NCBI GenBank assembly: GCA_951828385.1
Contig: OX639973.1
Span: 6,426,845 to 6,490,844 of the forward strand
Reading direction: 5' to 3'
DNA: 64,000 nt
Source of the DNA: an uncultured Poribacteria bacterium
GTDB taxonomy: Bacteria > Poribacteria > WGA-4E > WGA-3G
Under the pieces are notes generated by a model. It made no database searches, had not been told where the DNA came from, and saw only the letters and a list, made by a program, of their open reading frames with translations. The first letter of the stretch is position 1; every line of letters begins with the position of its first letter. The translations under genes and the position numbers were made by a program. Below, piece by piece: positions 15,448 to 24,609 of the stretch.

Positions 15448-17652
15448 ATGGTAAACACATCAAAGTCTGCTATAGCGTGTGTGATCTTAATCTTCGCTTT
15501 CGCTGTGAATGCTGCAAACGCCCAAGAACCGCTTTCATTAACCTACTTGACAGAGCCTATCCAAATTGATGGTCTGAGCGATGAATCGGGATGGCAGAGG
15601 ATCAAACCACTCCCCCTGATCATGTACAAACCTATCTATAAAGGTGAACCCACTGAGAGAACTGAGATTAGAATCGCTTATGATACGGATTATTTTTATT
15701 GTTCAGCGCGGTGTTATGATACCGATACCTCTGGAATTCGTGTGAACTCGCTCTATCGAGATAGGTCCAGCAAGGACGATAAATTTGGAATCATTCTTGA
15801 TACCTTCAACGACAAGAAAACTGCCTTGTCATTTTGGACGACACCAGCCGGTATTCGCGGTGATGAAGCCGTCTTTAATGATGGCAAATCTGAGAACAAG
15901 AATTGGGATACCTATTGGGATGTCGCCACAATTCAGAATGAAAAAGGTTGGTTCGTTGAAATGCGTATCCCCTTCTCCAGTCTGAGTTTTCAGGATGAAG
16001 CAGGTCGGGTGACCATGGGATTAATCGCTTATCGAAATATTGCCCGAAAAAACGAGCGGGTTGTCTTCCCGGACCTGTCTCCGGAGCGCGGAATTGATAC
16101 ACCCTCGCGAGCACATCCTATCGTTTTAAACCAGGTTTACAGCCAAAAACCAGTTTACTTTACACTTTACGCCATCGGCGGACTCGAACAAACACCCACG
16201 CTAAACGATACCAGAATCGCCTATCATCTCGAAAATGAGTTGGCGAGAAATGTAGGGCTTGATATTAAATATAATATCACCAGCAACCTCACCTTGGATA
16301 CCACATTCAATCCTGACTTTGCCCAGGCAGAAGCTGATGATCAGCAAGTTAATTTAAGCCGATTTTCGCTATTCTTTCCGGAGAAGCGCCAATTTTTTCA
16401 AGAACGTTCCGGGATTTTCGCCTTCAATTTCATTGAGCGTGCTCGACTTTTTCATAGCCGTCGGATCGGCATTCAGGACGATGAACAAACCCCAATCATT
16501 GGGGGCGCGAGACTTGTTGGGCGTATTGGCGATTGGGACCTCGGTTTTCTTGACATGCAAACCGCCCGTAAGGAAGACATTCCGAGCGAAAACTTCGGGG
16601 TACTACGGCTTCGGCGGCAAGTTCTGAATCCATATTCTTATGCTGGGGTCATGGTAACAAACCGTATTGATGAGGAAGGCACGTATAATTTCGCATACGG
16701 ACTTGACGGTATTTTTCGGGTTTTTAAAAAAGAATATTTGACTCTTAAGTGGGGGCAAACTTTTGAAGAACAAGCCGTTCAAGAGCAACCATCCAATTTT
16801 GTCGATACAGCGATGTTTCTCGCAGAACTCACCCGGCGCACCGATGTTGGATTCGATTATGAACTCGTCGCAGCGCGGAGAGGCAAGGACTTTTCGCCTG
16901 GACTTGGATATACAAAACGAAAGGATTTTACGCAACTGCAGTGGGGTGCGCGTTATGATTGGCTCATGAAAAAAGGCACCTCAATTAGGCAGGTAAGTCC
17001 GTTACAATTTAAAGGGTTCGTTGTGCTCCGGAATGAAGATAGTTCTGTGGAATCCGCGCAACTTGATTATGATATAGATATAGAGTGGAAGTCCGGGGCA
17101 GTCGTGACACTCGACCTTCAAATGGATTATGAGGACCTCACCAAAGATGAAGAATTTCCAAAAGACACAATGGTGCCACCAGGCAGCTACACCACCTTTG
17201 AGGCTAAGGGTAAATTTGATATGCCGAGTAGAAAATTGTTCCGCGCCGATTTCGATTGGGCTTTCGGCGGTTTTTATGATGGGTGGCGGCTGGAATGTGG
17301 CGTTAAACCAACTTGGAATGTGTCTCGGCATTTGGAAATGAGCAGTGAGTACGAAGTCAATGTTATCCGTTTTCCTGAACGCAATCAGGGGTTTAATGCA
17401 CATGTGGTTCGACTTCGCACTCGCGCAGCTGTGAACACACACATCTCTCTGAATGCATTTGTGCAATACAATAGTGCTAATGATCGGTTCTCAACAAATA
17501 TTCGGTTTCGATATAATTTCCGAGAGGGAAATGACCTATGGCTGGTCTACAATGAAAATCTCAACACGGATAGAGAAGATAAAGTACCAAGGAAATTGTT
17601 GACAAGGGGACGCACAGTGTTACTAAAGTATACAAATACCTTTGGCATATAG
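15448..17652 (+). CDS. DUF5916 protein with CBM9-like N-terminal domain
   Basis: The start at 15448 gives 734 residues with a signal peptide ending 'NAANAQ'. An upstream in-frame ATG at 15397 lies inside the terminator hairpin of the previous gene and is unlikely to be used. Residues about 30-220 match CBM9-like folds ('IDGLSDESGWQ', 'TEIRIAYDTDYFYCSARCYD', 'GWFVEMRIPFSSLSF'). The rest has the DUF5916 signature 'NPDFAQAEADDQQVNLSRF' and 'FFPEKRQFFQE', then beta-strand-rich text to the end, probably an outer-membrane barrel. Such proteins are common in polymer-degrading marine bacteria; the precise role is unknown. Confidence 0.88.
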   Translation: MVNTSKSAIACVILIFAFAVNAANAQEPLSLTYLTEPIQIDGLSDESGWQRIKPLPLIMYKPIYKGEPTERTEIRIAYDTDYFYCSARCYDTDTSGIRVNSLYRDRSSKDDKFGIILDTFNDKKTALSFWTTPAGIRGDEAVFNDGKSENKNWDTYWDVATIQNEKGWFVEMRIPFSSLSFQDEAGRVTMGLIAYRNIARKNERVVFPDLSPERGIDTPSRAHPIVLNQVYSQKPVYFTLYAIGGLEQTPTLNDTRIAYHLENELARNVGLDIKYNITSNLTLDTTFNPDFAQAEADDQQVNLSRFSLFFPEKRQFFQERSGIFAFNFIERARLFHSRRIGIQDDEQTPIIGGARLVGRIGDWDLGFLDMQTARKEDIPSENFGVLRLRRQVLNPYSYAGVMVTNRIDEEGTYNFAYGLDGIFRVFKKEYLTLKWGQTFEEQAVQEQPSNFVDTAMFLAELTRRTDVGFDYELVAARRGKDFSPGLGYTKRKDFTQLQWGARYDWLMKKGTSIRQVSPLQFKGFVVLRNEDSSVESAQLDYDIDIEWKSGAVVTLDLQMDYEDLTKDEEFPKDTMVPPGSYTTFEAKGKFDMPSRKLFRADFDWAFGGFYDGWRLECGVKPTWNVSRHLEMSSEYEVNVIRFPERNQGFNAHVVRLRTRAAVNTHISLNAFVQYNSANDRFSTNIRFRYNFREGNDLWLVYNENLNTDREDKVPRKLLTRGRTVLLKYTNTFGI

Positions 17653-17876
17653 CAATGAAGAGCACTAATGAACCCAAGATGTTCAGCGATGTTGTTAATA
17701 ACGTGAGTTGAATAAATAAACGCTAATGATAACAACGAGTACATGTCTGTTGAACGCTGTGGCAACTGGTTGACTTTCTACGCCGGTGTCCTCATCACCC
17801 GATCGGATATAGAAATCTATCCAGCGATGGAAGCGCAACCTGAACGTCAGTAAAGTTTATCCCTGAATTACCTATA

Positions 17877-17914
17877 AGGCGAGGTCTTTTGACCTGTACT
17901 GCCTACGGTTTTTT
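17877..17914 (+). terminator. Terminator-like hairpin before the first IS element
   Basis: AGGC...GCCT encloses GGTC-TTTT-GACC and is followed by GG and a run of Ts that merges with the left end of the IS element. The 225 bp before it, back to the DUF5916 stop, has no gene that I can support. Confidence 0.5.
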
Positions 17915-17973
17915 AGGCCACTCCCTAAAACAAGATTGTGCTATAATACAATCTCACTGAAAGGAGTTATCTA

Positions 17974-18267
17974 ATGGCCAAACGAAGGAAATTCACCTCC
18001 GAGTTTAAGACGGAGCTTGTGCTGGAGGTTCTTAGCGGTGCGACTTCGCAAGCAGAAGTGTGTCGGCGTCATAATCTTAATGAGGACCAACTCTCGAAAT
18101 GGAAGCAGCAGTTTCTTGAAAAAGCGCCCTCGCTGTTTGACTCTACTGATAAACCGTCCAGCGAGGTCTCCGAGAAGCGTATCGCTCACCTTGAGCATCT
18201 CATTGGGAGAATGGCCGTAGCGTTAGACATCCAAAAAAAACTATTGACTTGGTTGGACTCACGTTAG
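17974..18267 (+). CDS. IS3-family transposase OrfA
   Basis: The 97-residue protein is a helix-turn-helix OrfA: 'FTSEFKTELVLEVLSGATSQ' then 'AEVCRRHNLNEDQLSKWKQQ'. AAAGGAG precedes the ATG. At the end, an A8 run at about 18234-18241 is a likely -1 slippery site that would join OrfA to OrfB. OrfA itself seems intact. Confidence 0.9.
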   Translation: MAKRRKFTSEFKTELVLEVLSGATSQAEVCRRHNLNEDQLSKWKQQFLEKAPSLFDSTDKPSSEVSEKRIAHLEHLIGRMAVALDIQKKLLTWLDSR

Positions 18268-19101
18268 CTGAAAAGCGATGCTTCATTTCGGCATTGCAGC
18301 AGGAGCATTCCGTGCGAGATATTTCTGGCATCCTCGGTGTCAACCGGGGCAGTTTCTATTATCACCCCCAAGAGGATCCGTCCGAAGCGGTGCTACGCTC
18401 GGAAATAGAGAAACTTGCGGGACGGTATCCGAGATACGGGTATAGGCGTATCACGCAGTTGCTACAGCGTCAGGGATACACCGTTGGAACCCGACGCGTT
18501 GCTCGGTTGATGAAAACTAATAATCTCTTGGTCTCTGTCAAGCGTGCGTGTCAAACAACAAAATCGTTTCAGGGGGATAACCCCTGGAGCAACCGTCTCG
18601 AAAACCTTGAAGTCTCTCGTCAGGATCAGGTCTGGGTGGCAGATATTACCTATATTCGTCTCAAGGGACGCTTCATTTATCTTTGCCTGCTCATGGATGT
18701 TTTCACCCGGCTTATCAAAGCCTGGCATATCGGTTCTCCAGCACTTGAACCACTCTTTGACACTCAAACCGCTCAAAGAAGCATTCTGCCACAGCGTCTG
18801 TGAGATTCATCATTCTGATCAAGGCGTGCAGTATCTTTCAAAGGCCTATGTTACCACACTCGAAGAACATGGCGTTGAGATTTCCGTCGCCCGTCGCGGA
18901 CGCCCTTGGGAGAACGGATATGCTGAAAGACTTATCCGCACGCTCAAAGAAGAAGAAGTTGACATCAATGACTATCAAAGCATCACCGAGGCGAGAGATC
19001 GCATCGGACATTTTATCACACAGGTGTATAATCAGAAACGCCCACATTCGGCGTTAGGATATTTGACACCTATCGAATTTCAACGACAAAACTTGTCTTA
19101 A
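18249..19101 (+). pseudogene. IS3-family transposase OrfB, frameshifted
   Basis: The first half (18249-18803, TTG start) reads 'GVNRGSFYYHPQEDPSEAVL' and 'QVWVADITYIRLKGRFIYLC' in one frame. The second half ('EIHHSDQGVQYLSKAYVTTL', 'RPWENGYAERLIRTLKEEEV') continues in the next frame. The switch is near 18735-18745, at the point where the intact copy reads 'WHLSQDLTESLTLKP'. The catalytic D, D and E are all present but split over two frames, so no active integrase is expected. Confidence 0.88.
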
Positions 19102-19190
19102 CTTTGCGAAATTGTGGCCTAAATAAGCGTATGCACTTCACGTTCTCATTCTATTCTATCAAAAAATCATGTTTTGGAGGAATTTGTTTT

Positions 19191-21209
19191 ATGCGATTTA
19201 AACTGTTATTTCTGATGCTAACTCTTGTGTTCAGTCTTTTTTTACCTACTTTAAATGGAATTACACAAGATGCCCGCCTCCGCGCGACACTCAAGGGCCA
19301 CACAGATTTTGTGAGTTCAGTAGCATTTTCCCCGGATGGCCGGACACTTGCCAGTGGAAGTTGGGATAACACAATTCGTTTGTGGAATCCACACACTTTA
19401 CAACCCGGACTTATCATCAAAGGCCACACAAATGATGTCACCTCGGTAGCATTCTCAGCGAACGGTGTCATGCTCATGAGCGGGAGCAAGGACAAAACTG
19501 TTGGATTCTGGAATCCATCGACTGGAAAGTTGGTTAAGAGTACCTATAATAAGTACAGAACGAATGAAACATTTACTTCTGTTGTGTATGCTGATGCTGC
19601 TGGCGATCACTATTGGTCTGCCAGTGGGAGTACCGATAACCTTGTTTGGTTATGGAAGGGATACGGAAGTGCAAATTATCCAGATTATTACAAACTTGCT
19701 GGGCATACACAAGATATTTCTTCCGTGGACTTCTCAGCTGATGAACGAACTATTGCCAGTGGGAGTCACGACCATACAATTAAAATGTGGTACGTAGAAA
19801 ACCGAAAACTGCGCGCGACCCTTAAAGGCCATACCGACTTTGTTTCCGCGGTAGCGTTTAGCCCGCATGGACAAACACTCGCCAGTGGTAGCTGGGATAA
19901 CACAATTAGATTGTGGGACGTAGCCACTGGAAAAACCATTGCAACACTTAGCGGACATACAGATCGGGTTTTAGCTGTAGCGTTTTCACCTAATGGGCGG
20001 ACGCTTGCCAGTGGCAGCGATGACCAGACGATTCGTTTATGGAACGTAGCCACCGGAAGACAGAAAGATATGCTCCTCGGCCATACAAATAGCATCACTT
20101 CGCTTGCGTTTAGTCCTGACAGCAGAACACTCGCAAGTGCCGGTGGGTGGGACAATACTGTCCGGTTGTGGGATCTCTCACCTGCCCCTACGCCTGCACC
20201 TACGGTCAGAATTACGCCGTCGCCCGTTGTTTCCCCGGCTTTCGGAGACGATCTGGTTGTCAAGATTGACATTAGCGGCGTTGAAAATGTCGCTGGCTAT
20301 CAGGCAACGGTGCAATTTGATCCGACGGCACTGCGCTATGTTAAAAGTGCTAATGGTACCTATCTGCCTGCTGGAGCATTTTTTGTGCCACCAGTCGTTA
20401 ACGCGAATCAAGTCACCCTCGCAGCGACTTCGCTTTCCGGTGATAGTGACGGTGCTGGTACCCTCGCGACCGTCACGTTTGAGGTTGTAGCTGTGAAACC
20501 TTCATACATTATCCTCTCTGACGTTATGATCATGGAACAAGATTTAACATCTATACCGATTATTGTTAAAGCTGGTAATGTTGTTGTTAGGTCAAAAGAG
20601 GCGTTGGATGTTAACGGAGACGGGGTCGTAGATCTTCAGGATTTAACAATTGTCGCTACGCATTTTAGCACAGTTGGCATAAATCAAGCAGATGTTAACG
20701 GCGACAATGTTGTTGATATAAGAGACCTCTTATTGGTTGCAGGGGAAATCGATGCTGCAGCGGCTGCGCCTTCAGCATATCCACAAGCAATTTCCATACT
20801 AACTATGGAAGAGATACAGATATGGCTGGGTCAAGCACATCAACTTGACTTGAATCCTGCTATCTATCAAAGAGGTATTGCTGTACTACAACAGTTATTG
20901 GCAGTACTAACACCAAAAAAGACAGCACTTTTGCCAAACTACCCGAACCCGTTCAATCCTGAGACGTGGATACCGTATCAGCTGGCGAAGGATGCGGAGG
21001 TCACACTGCATATCTATATCGTGAACGGCACATTGGTGCGAACGTTGACGCTTGGGCATCAGCCTGTCGGTATCTATCAAAGCAAAAACCGTGCAGCGTA
21101 TTGGGATGGTAGAAACGCGCGGGGTGAACCCGTGGCAAGTGGTGTCTATTTCTATACACTCACCGCAGGAGACTTTACCGCGACCCGGAAGCTGCTGATA
21201 AGAAAATAG
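19191..21209 (+). CDS. Secreted WD40-cohesin-dockerin protein with FlgD-like C-terminal sorting domain
   Basis: The ATG at 19191 (GGAGG upstream) gives 672 residues with a signal peptide. Residues about 28-330 are seven WD40 repeats, enough for one propeller. Residues about 340-465 look like a cohesin ('[20 protein letters not shown]'). Residues about 470-525 are a type I dockerin with two calcium loops, '[13 protein letters not shown]' and '[13 protein letters not shown]'. The last 90 residues are a FlgD Ig-like tail with '[16 protein letters not shown]' and '[15 protein letters not shown]', as in cell-surface or type IX-like sorted proteins. Repeats 1 and 5 are nearly identical, a sign of recent internal duplication. 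Its partner and export system are unknown. Confidence 0.88.
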   Translation: MRFKLLFLMLTLVFSLFLPTLNGITQDARLRATLKGHTDFVSSVAFSPDGRTLASGSWDNTIRLWNPHTLQPGLIIKGHTNDVTSVAFSANGVMLMSGSKDKTVGFWNPSTGKLVKSTYNKYRTNETFTSVVYADAAGDHYWSASGSTDNLVWLWKGYGSANYPDYYKLAGHTQDISSVDFSADERTIASGSHDHTIKMWYVENRKLRATLKGHTDFVSAVAFSPHGQTLASGSWDNTIRLWDVATGKTIATLSGHTDRVLAVAFSPNGRTLASGSDDQTIRLWNVATGRQKDMLLGHTNSITSLAFSPDSRTLASAGGWDNTVRLWDLSPAPTPAPTVRITPSPVVSPAFGDDLVVKIDISGVENVAGYQATVQFDPTALRYVKSANGTYLPAGAFFVPPVVNANQVTLAATSLSGDSDGAGTLATVTFEVVAVKPSYIILSDVMIMEQDLTSIPIIVKAGNVVVRSKEALDVNGDGVVDLQDLTIVATHFSTVGINQADVNGDNVVDIRDLLLVAGEIDAAAAAPSAYPQAISILTMEEIQIWLGQAHQLDLNPAIYQRGIAVLQQLLAVLTPKKTALLPNYPNPFNPETWIPYQLAKDAEVTLHIYIVNGTLVRTLTLGHQPVGIYQSKNRAAYWDGRNARGEPVASGVYFYTLTAGDFTATRKLLIRK

Positions 21210-21235
21210 TATCATGGGTAAATGCCAAAAAAATC

Positions 21236-21264
21236 TTGATTTTTTCCATAAAGGCAGGTATAAT
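21236..21264 (+). promoter_or_regulatory. Promoter for the coiled-coil membrane protein
   Basis: TTGATT (21236-21241) and TATAAT (21259-21264) are separated by exactly 17 bases. The spacing and hexamers match those upstream of purD. The start codon of the next gene is 124 bp downstream, leaving a long leader. Confidence 0.6.
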
Positions 21265-21387
21265 ACTCGTATGCTGTACGATTGGAGGCAACCATCATCA
21301 CGAGCCGTGTGGAACTCGCGAAGCAGCTCGGTGTGACAATCAGACCCTGCCGCGTGATTTTAAAGCCGTCAGGTTGAGGAAAAAGCA

Positions 21388-21777
21388 ATGAACAACGATA
21401 CGATAACAACTAAAGAGATGTTTGAGTTATTGCGTTCTGATATACAAAATCAGTCCTCAGAACTCAAGGGACAGATCACTGAACTCAAAGCAGAGATCAC
21501 CGATGTCCGTTCTGATATGAAAAACCAGTCTTCAGAACTCAAAACACAGATCTCCGAAGTCCGATCGGACCTCAAGGCGGAGATTTCCGATGTCCGATCC
21601 GAGATTTCCGATGTCCGATCCGACATCCAATCTTTAGACGATCGACTTCGGAACGTTGAGACCGCTGTAGCTGGGACAACAGCCGTTGCGACGTACAAGA
21701 AAACATTAATTGACTGGTTATTTCGGATTGCAGCCGCAGTCGGTGTCGGGGGGGCAATCAAGGCGTTTTTATCTTGA
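21388..21777 (+). CDS. Small coiled-coil protein with C-terminal membrane anchor
   Basis: The 129-residue protein is a long coiled coil (residues about 8-90) made of near-repeated heptads such as 'SSELKGQI', 'SSELKTQI' and a perfect doubled 'EISDVRS'/'DISDVRS' unit, then a hydrophobic segment 'LIDWLFRIAAAVGVGGAIKAFL'. The layout resembles DUF1640 or phage XhlA-type anchors but I cannot assign it. The doubled heptad is a perfect 21-bp tandem repeat at DNA level (21580-21621), so the coil length can change by slippage. Function is unknown. Confidence 0.75.
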   Translation: MNNDTITTKEMFELLRSDIQNQSSELKGQITELKAEITDVRSDMKNQSSELKTQISEVRSDLKAEISDVRSEISDVRSDIQSLDDRLRNVETAVAGTTAVATYKKTLIDWLFRIAAAVGVGGAIKAFLS

Positions 21778-21879
21778 AAGTGGTTGTATTCGGGAAGCCG
21801 ACGAGAGCGACTCATCCGTGAGCTTCGCCTTTGAAGGAAGCCCATCCAAGCTATTTTTCGTTAGAGTTGTTACCGTGTT

Positions 21880-23289
21880 TTATTTCAACAGATAAATATG
21901 AATCGTCCTATCTTTCGCGCGTGAGAAGGCAGGGAACGTTTGGACAAGATGTCCGCGGTGGCGAACCCAACTACGGACATTTTCATTTACATCAAAAACG
22001 TTAAAACTCGCCACGTCCACAACGAACCATAACCGATTTCTCCCTGAATCTTCCCACTGTCTCTCAAAACCATCCTTGTCATCTAACAACCCACCAATAT
22101 AAATTGGCGATAGTTCTGGCAAATAGTATTTGCCCATCTCAGGTTCCGAAAGCACCACTTTGTCGTTAGGTCGCTTCTCTGTCTGGATGGCTGCAAACGC
22201 CTCTCGCCATTTCGGTCGCCCACCATTTTCAATCTTAAAGTAGAGATAGGTCTGTGAGAGTAATGCTATCACCAAAATACACGGCACAAGTACCACTCTT
22301 TTTTCTTCTGATTGCGGCCCTGTCCCCCTCCAGACAACCCGTTCACAGACAACGCCAGCGAAAATAAAATAGGCAGGCGTTGCCCAGAATAGGTAGTATC
22401 CAGCGACGTTTTGAAACTGTGAGGCTATGAGAAAAAATGCTAACGGGACACCCGCATAACAAAATAAAAAGCGCGTTGACCTATGAGTTAATGTCGTAAC
22501 GAAACCGAAGAAGGCAGCAACGGCTATCGGTACACTCACACCTTCGACGAGCGTTAGCACAATATAAAGCGGACTACGTTGCCATTCGTTGCGTCCCCAA
22601 CCGGAGAAAAGATAGCCGCGCACTTCTGGAAGTGCTAAGGCAAACACGGGCAGCGCGAATGGGATAAAGAAGATGAGCACATTGATCCAGCGTTTCCTGT
22701 TGGAATTTTCTAATAGAGAGATTATTGCATAAGCAGCTAACGCTGGCACAATCACAACCGAAAGCGTGTGAGAAAGAATCAGGCAGAAACAGCAAGCGAG
22801 CGCGCCTATTGTCAAAAGTGTCGAATCGCGTTCGAGAGATAGATAGAAACACCACACCGTCAGGACCGCAAAGAGAAACGTAAAGACCGGGTAACGAGCG
22901 TTTTGTGACCAAAACAGATGCCAACTTGAACATGCCACAAACGCGCTACTGAGCAGTCCGACCTGCCAATTGAAGAGGGTCCGTCCTAACCCAAAGACCG
23001 CAGGAATTGATGCAATCCCGACAACGCACGGAACTAAACGACTCCCCCATTCGCTATGCCCCGCGAGTACTATTGATAATTTCACCGCGAGGTAAGGAAT
23101 AGGGTTCGGAATAGACTGCCAATGGTTAAGCGAGAGGTTTTGGGCATCTCTGACTGTAAAGACTTCATCGATCCAGAAACTCCAGTGTCCCAAGTTCCAA
23201 AAGCGAAGCACTGCACCGAGCACTATGACGACACTCAAAACCACGATTTGCATCTTTTTTGGGCAATGTCTTGTTGAAAATTTCAGCAT
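21880..23289 (-). CDS. GT39/PMT-like membrane glycosyltransferase
   Basis: The 469-residue integral membrane protein has about ten hydrophobic segments. Near the N-terminus 'FWNLGHWSFWIDEVFTVR' carries the acidic 'DE' pair of the first periplasmic loop, the catalytic site of GT-C enzymes such as PMT and ArnT. Later 'SQNARYPVFTFLFAV' fits the same family ('ea R.Y....l'). Such enzymes move sugars from polyprenyl phosphate carriers to proteins or lipids outside the inner membrane. The donor and acceptor are unknown. It is convergent with the coiled-coil gene. Confidence 0.82.
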   Translation of the reverse strand: MLKFSTRHCPKKMQIVVLSVVIVLGAVLRFWNLGHWSFWIDEVFTVRDAQNLSLNHWQSIPNPIPYLAVKLSIVLAGHSEWGSRLVPCVVGIASIPAVFGLGRTLFNWQVGLLSSAFVACSSWHLFWSQNARYPVFTFLFAVLTVWCFYLSLERDSTLLTIGALACCFCLILSHTLSVVIVPALAAYAIISLLENSNRKRWINVLIFFIPFALPVFALALPEVRGYLFSGWGRNEWQRSPLYIVLTLVEGVSVPIAVAAFFGFVTTLTHRSTRFLFCYAGVPLAFFLIASQFQNVAGYYLFWATPAYFIFAGVVCERVVWRGTGPQSEEKRVVLVPCILVIALLSQTYLYFKIENGGRPKWREAFAAIQTEKRPNDKVVLSEPEMGKYYLPELSPIYIGGLLDDKDGFERQWEDSGRNRLWFVVDVASFNVFDVNENVRSWVRHRGHLVQTFPAFSRAKDRTIHIYLLK

Positions 23290-23298
23290 TTTTTTTAG

Positions 23299-23333
23299 AG
23301 TTATCAGTTATCAGTTATCAGTTATCAGTTATC
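23299..23333. repeat. Five tandem copies of AGTTATC
   Basis: A perfect 7-base unit is repeated five times just upstream of the glycosyltransferase start. Diverged runs of the same motif and of CAACTGA continue to about 23450. Similar runs occur at 24496-24590, 36427-36610 and 37720-37872. Confidence 0.9.
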
Positions 23334-23757
23334 AGACTTGCCTCACAGCGAGAGTTATCTGTTATCTATTATCGGTTAAATGCTTGTGATGCTTACATTA
23401 CTGACAACTGAAAGTGAGCGAAGCGAATGCACTGACAACTGAAAACTATTAATTGGCACGCGTTTTGCTTTAAACGAAAATAGGTGCGAAGTAAGTATTG
23501 GTGAAAGTCTGCCGTTTGCAGGCGAAATCACTATATCACAAATTGATGCCAGAGTCAAGTGACCCTTTCTCAATAAAAGCTTCAGAATGGCATTATTCCA
23601 CCGTGATTGTATGTTGCTCAAATTTACATAATCCTATAGGCGCGTTTTGGACGCACATATTAACGGGGTCTAATCCCTAACCTGATTTTGACAGGGGTCC
23701 CATAGTCAATAACGTATGGGGCCGAAAAAATCGGAGTAAAACTCTAAGAGGTAAAAA
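23334..23757. other. Gene-free leader region of outer-membrane protein B with a hairpin
   Basis: This 420-bp region between divergent genes has degenerate AGTTATC/CAACTGA repeats on the left and no credible gene. At its right end GGTCCCATA (23696-23704) pairs with TATGGGGCC (23715-23723), 34 bases before the ATG at 23758. The position parallels the leader hairpin of the paralogous gene at 14594. Confidence 0.5.
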
Positions 23758-24492
23758 ATGAAAACGTATACATTTTGGTTAGTTCGGTTGTTCGTAATGG
23801 TTTGTATTTTTGCAGTGGGCAGTGTCCCCATGGTTTACGCAGATGCCCACGAAATGGGTGAAGAAATGGCAGAAGAAGAAGCGTCAGGTGCTTCCGGTTG
23901 GTTCCGAACGGATACAGATGGTTTGGGAACACAGATTTGGGTGGGTGCCAGCCATTCCCCAAGTTTCCTCGGCGGTCTCTCCCTGGATACTGATATTTAC
24001 GTCGTTGGTACATTTGGTGAGTTGGACATTGGTCTTGGCATTCCGGTCGTTGATAGCGATTCACTGTCCCTCAGTTTCCTTCCGATGGTAGGTATAGGAT
24101 TTGACTATGCAGCGGCGAATGGTCCCTCTTCTTTAATTGCACCGCAGCTTTTCACCTATCTCACCGCGGGTTCCATCTATTTTGAATCATGGATCCAAGG
24201 ATTCTTTAATACACCCTTTGATTACGGTGATGATTCTCTTTACACGCGTAACTTTATCCTCTATTCGCTCAACGATACCATTGCTATCGGTCCACAAGTA
24301 GAAGTGACGATTGGTGTGGGTGGTTTAGCGGACGACTACGAAAGTGGTCTTAGCAGTATGGTTGTCGGGGGTCGGGCAAATGTCGGCTACGGTGAAAATA
24401 ACACACTCGGTGTCTTTGTCGGATTTGAAACCCAAAAAGGCGACGATGAAACAGGGCTTACCGGTAGAATGACCTTCGTCCGCTCGTGGTAA
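23758..24492 (+). CDS. Outer-membrane beta-barrel-like protein, paralogue B
   Basis: The 244-residue protein has a signal peptide (to about residue 29, 'VPMVYA'), an acidic linker 'DAHEMGEEMAEEEA' and strand-rich text ending 'GLTGRMTFVRSW' with a terminal aromatic residue. It is a full-length paralogue of the protein at 14594. It sits 117 bp upstream of an ammonium transporter on the same strand. A role as an outer-membrane channel or sensor linked to nitrogen uptake is possible from position alone. AGAGGT precedes the ATG. Confidence 0.75.
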   Translation: MKTYTFWLVRLFVMVCIFAVGSVPMVYADAHEMGEEMAEEEASGASGWFRTDTDGLGTQIWVGASHSPSFLGGLSLDTDIYVVGTFGELDIGLGIPVVDSDSLSLSFLPMVGIGFDYAAANGPSSLIAPQLFTYLTAGSIYFESWIQGFFNTPFDYGDDSLYTRNFILYSLNDTIAIGPQVEVTIGVGGLADDYESGLSSMVVGGRANVGYGENNTLGVFVGFETQKGDDETGLTGRMTFVRSW

Positions 24493-24495
24493 AGA

Positions 24496-24590
24496 TGGAA
24501 ACTATCAGTTGTTAGTTATAAGTTATTGGTAACAAGAGATGTTTGATGTATCAATCTCTCTTCACTGACAACTGATAACTGACTGCTGTT
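24496..24590. repeat. Degenerate AGTTATC / CAACTGA repeat tract
   Basis: The spacer between paralogue B and the ammonium transporter contains 'ATCAGTTGTTAGTTATAAGT' and 'CTGACAACTGATAACTGACT', members of the same short-repeat family as 23299-23450. The ribosome site AAGGAG of the transporter follows directly. Confidence 0.7.
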
Positions 24591-24609
24591 CTACAAGGAG
24601 ATATTCTAA

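Larger units (their letters stand above)
17912..19123 (+). mobile_element. IS3-family insertion sequence, decayed copy
   Basis: The element is bounded by the inverted ends TTTAGGCCAC (17912-17921) and GTGGCCTAAA (19114-19123), and carries orfA and a frameshifted orfB. Its ends and genes match the copy at 62420-63629. The flanking tetramers (GTTT left, TAAG right) do not match, so the target duplication has been lost or one end has changed. Together with the broken orfB this marks it as the older and inactive copy. Confidence 0.85.

Noticed and set aside
21282-21377. A 31-codon frame with TTG start reading 'SRVELAKQLGVTIRPCRVIL' upstream of the coiled-coil gene
   Set aside because: It looks protein-like and lies just after a good promoter, but it has a rare start codon, no ribosome site and no recognised relatives. 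It may be a remnant or part of the leader.
23299-23333. CRISPR-like array in the AGTTATC repeats
   Set aside because: Units are 7 bases long and contiguous with no spacers, and no cas genes are present.
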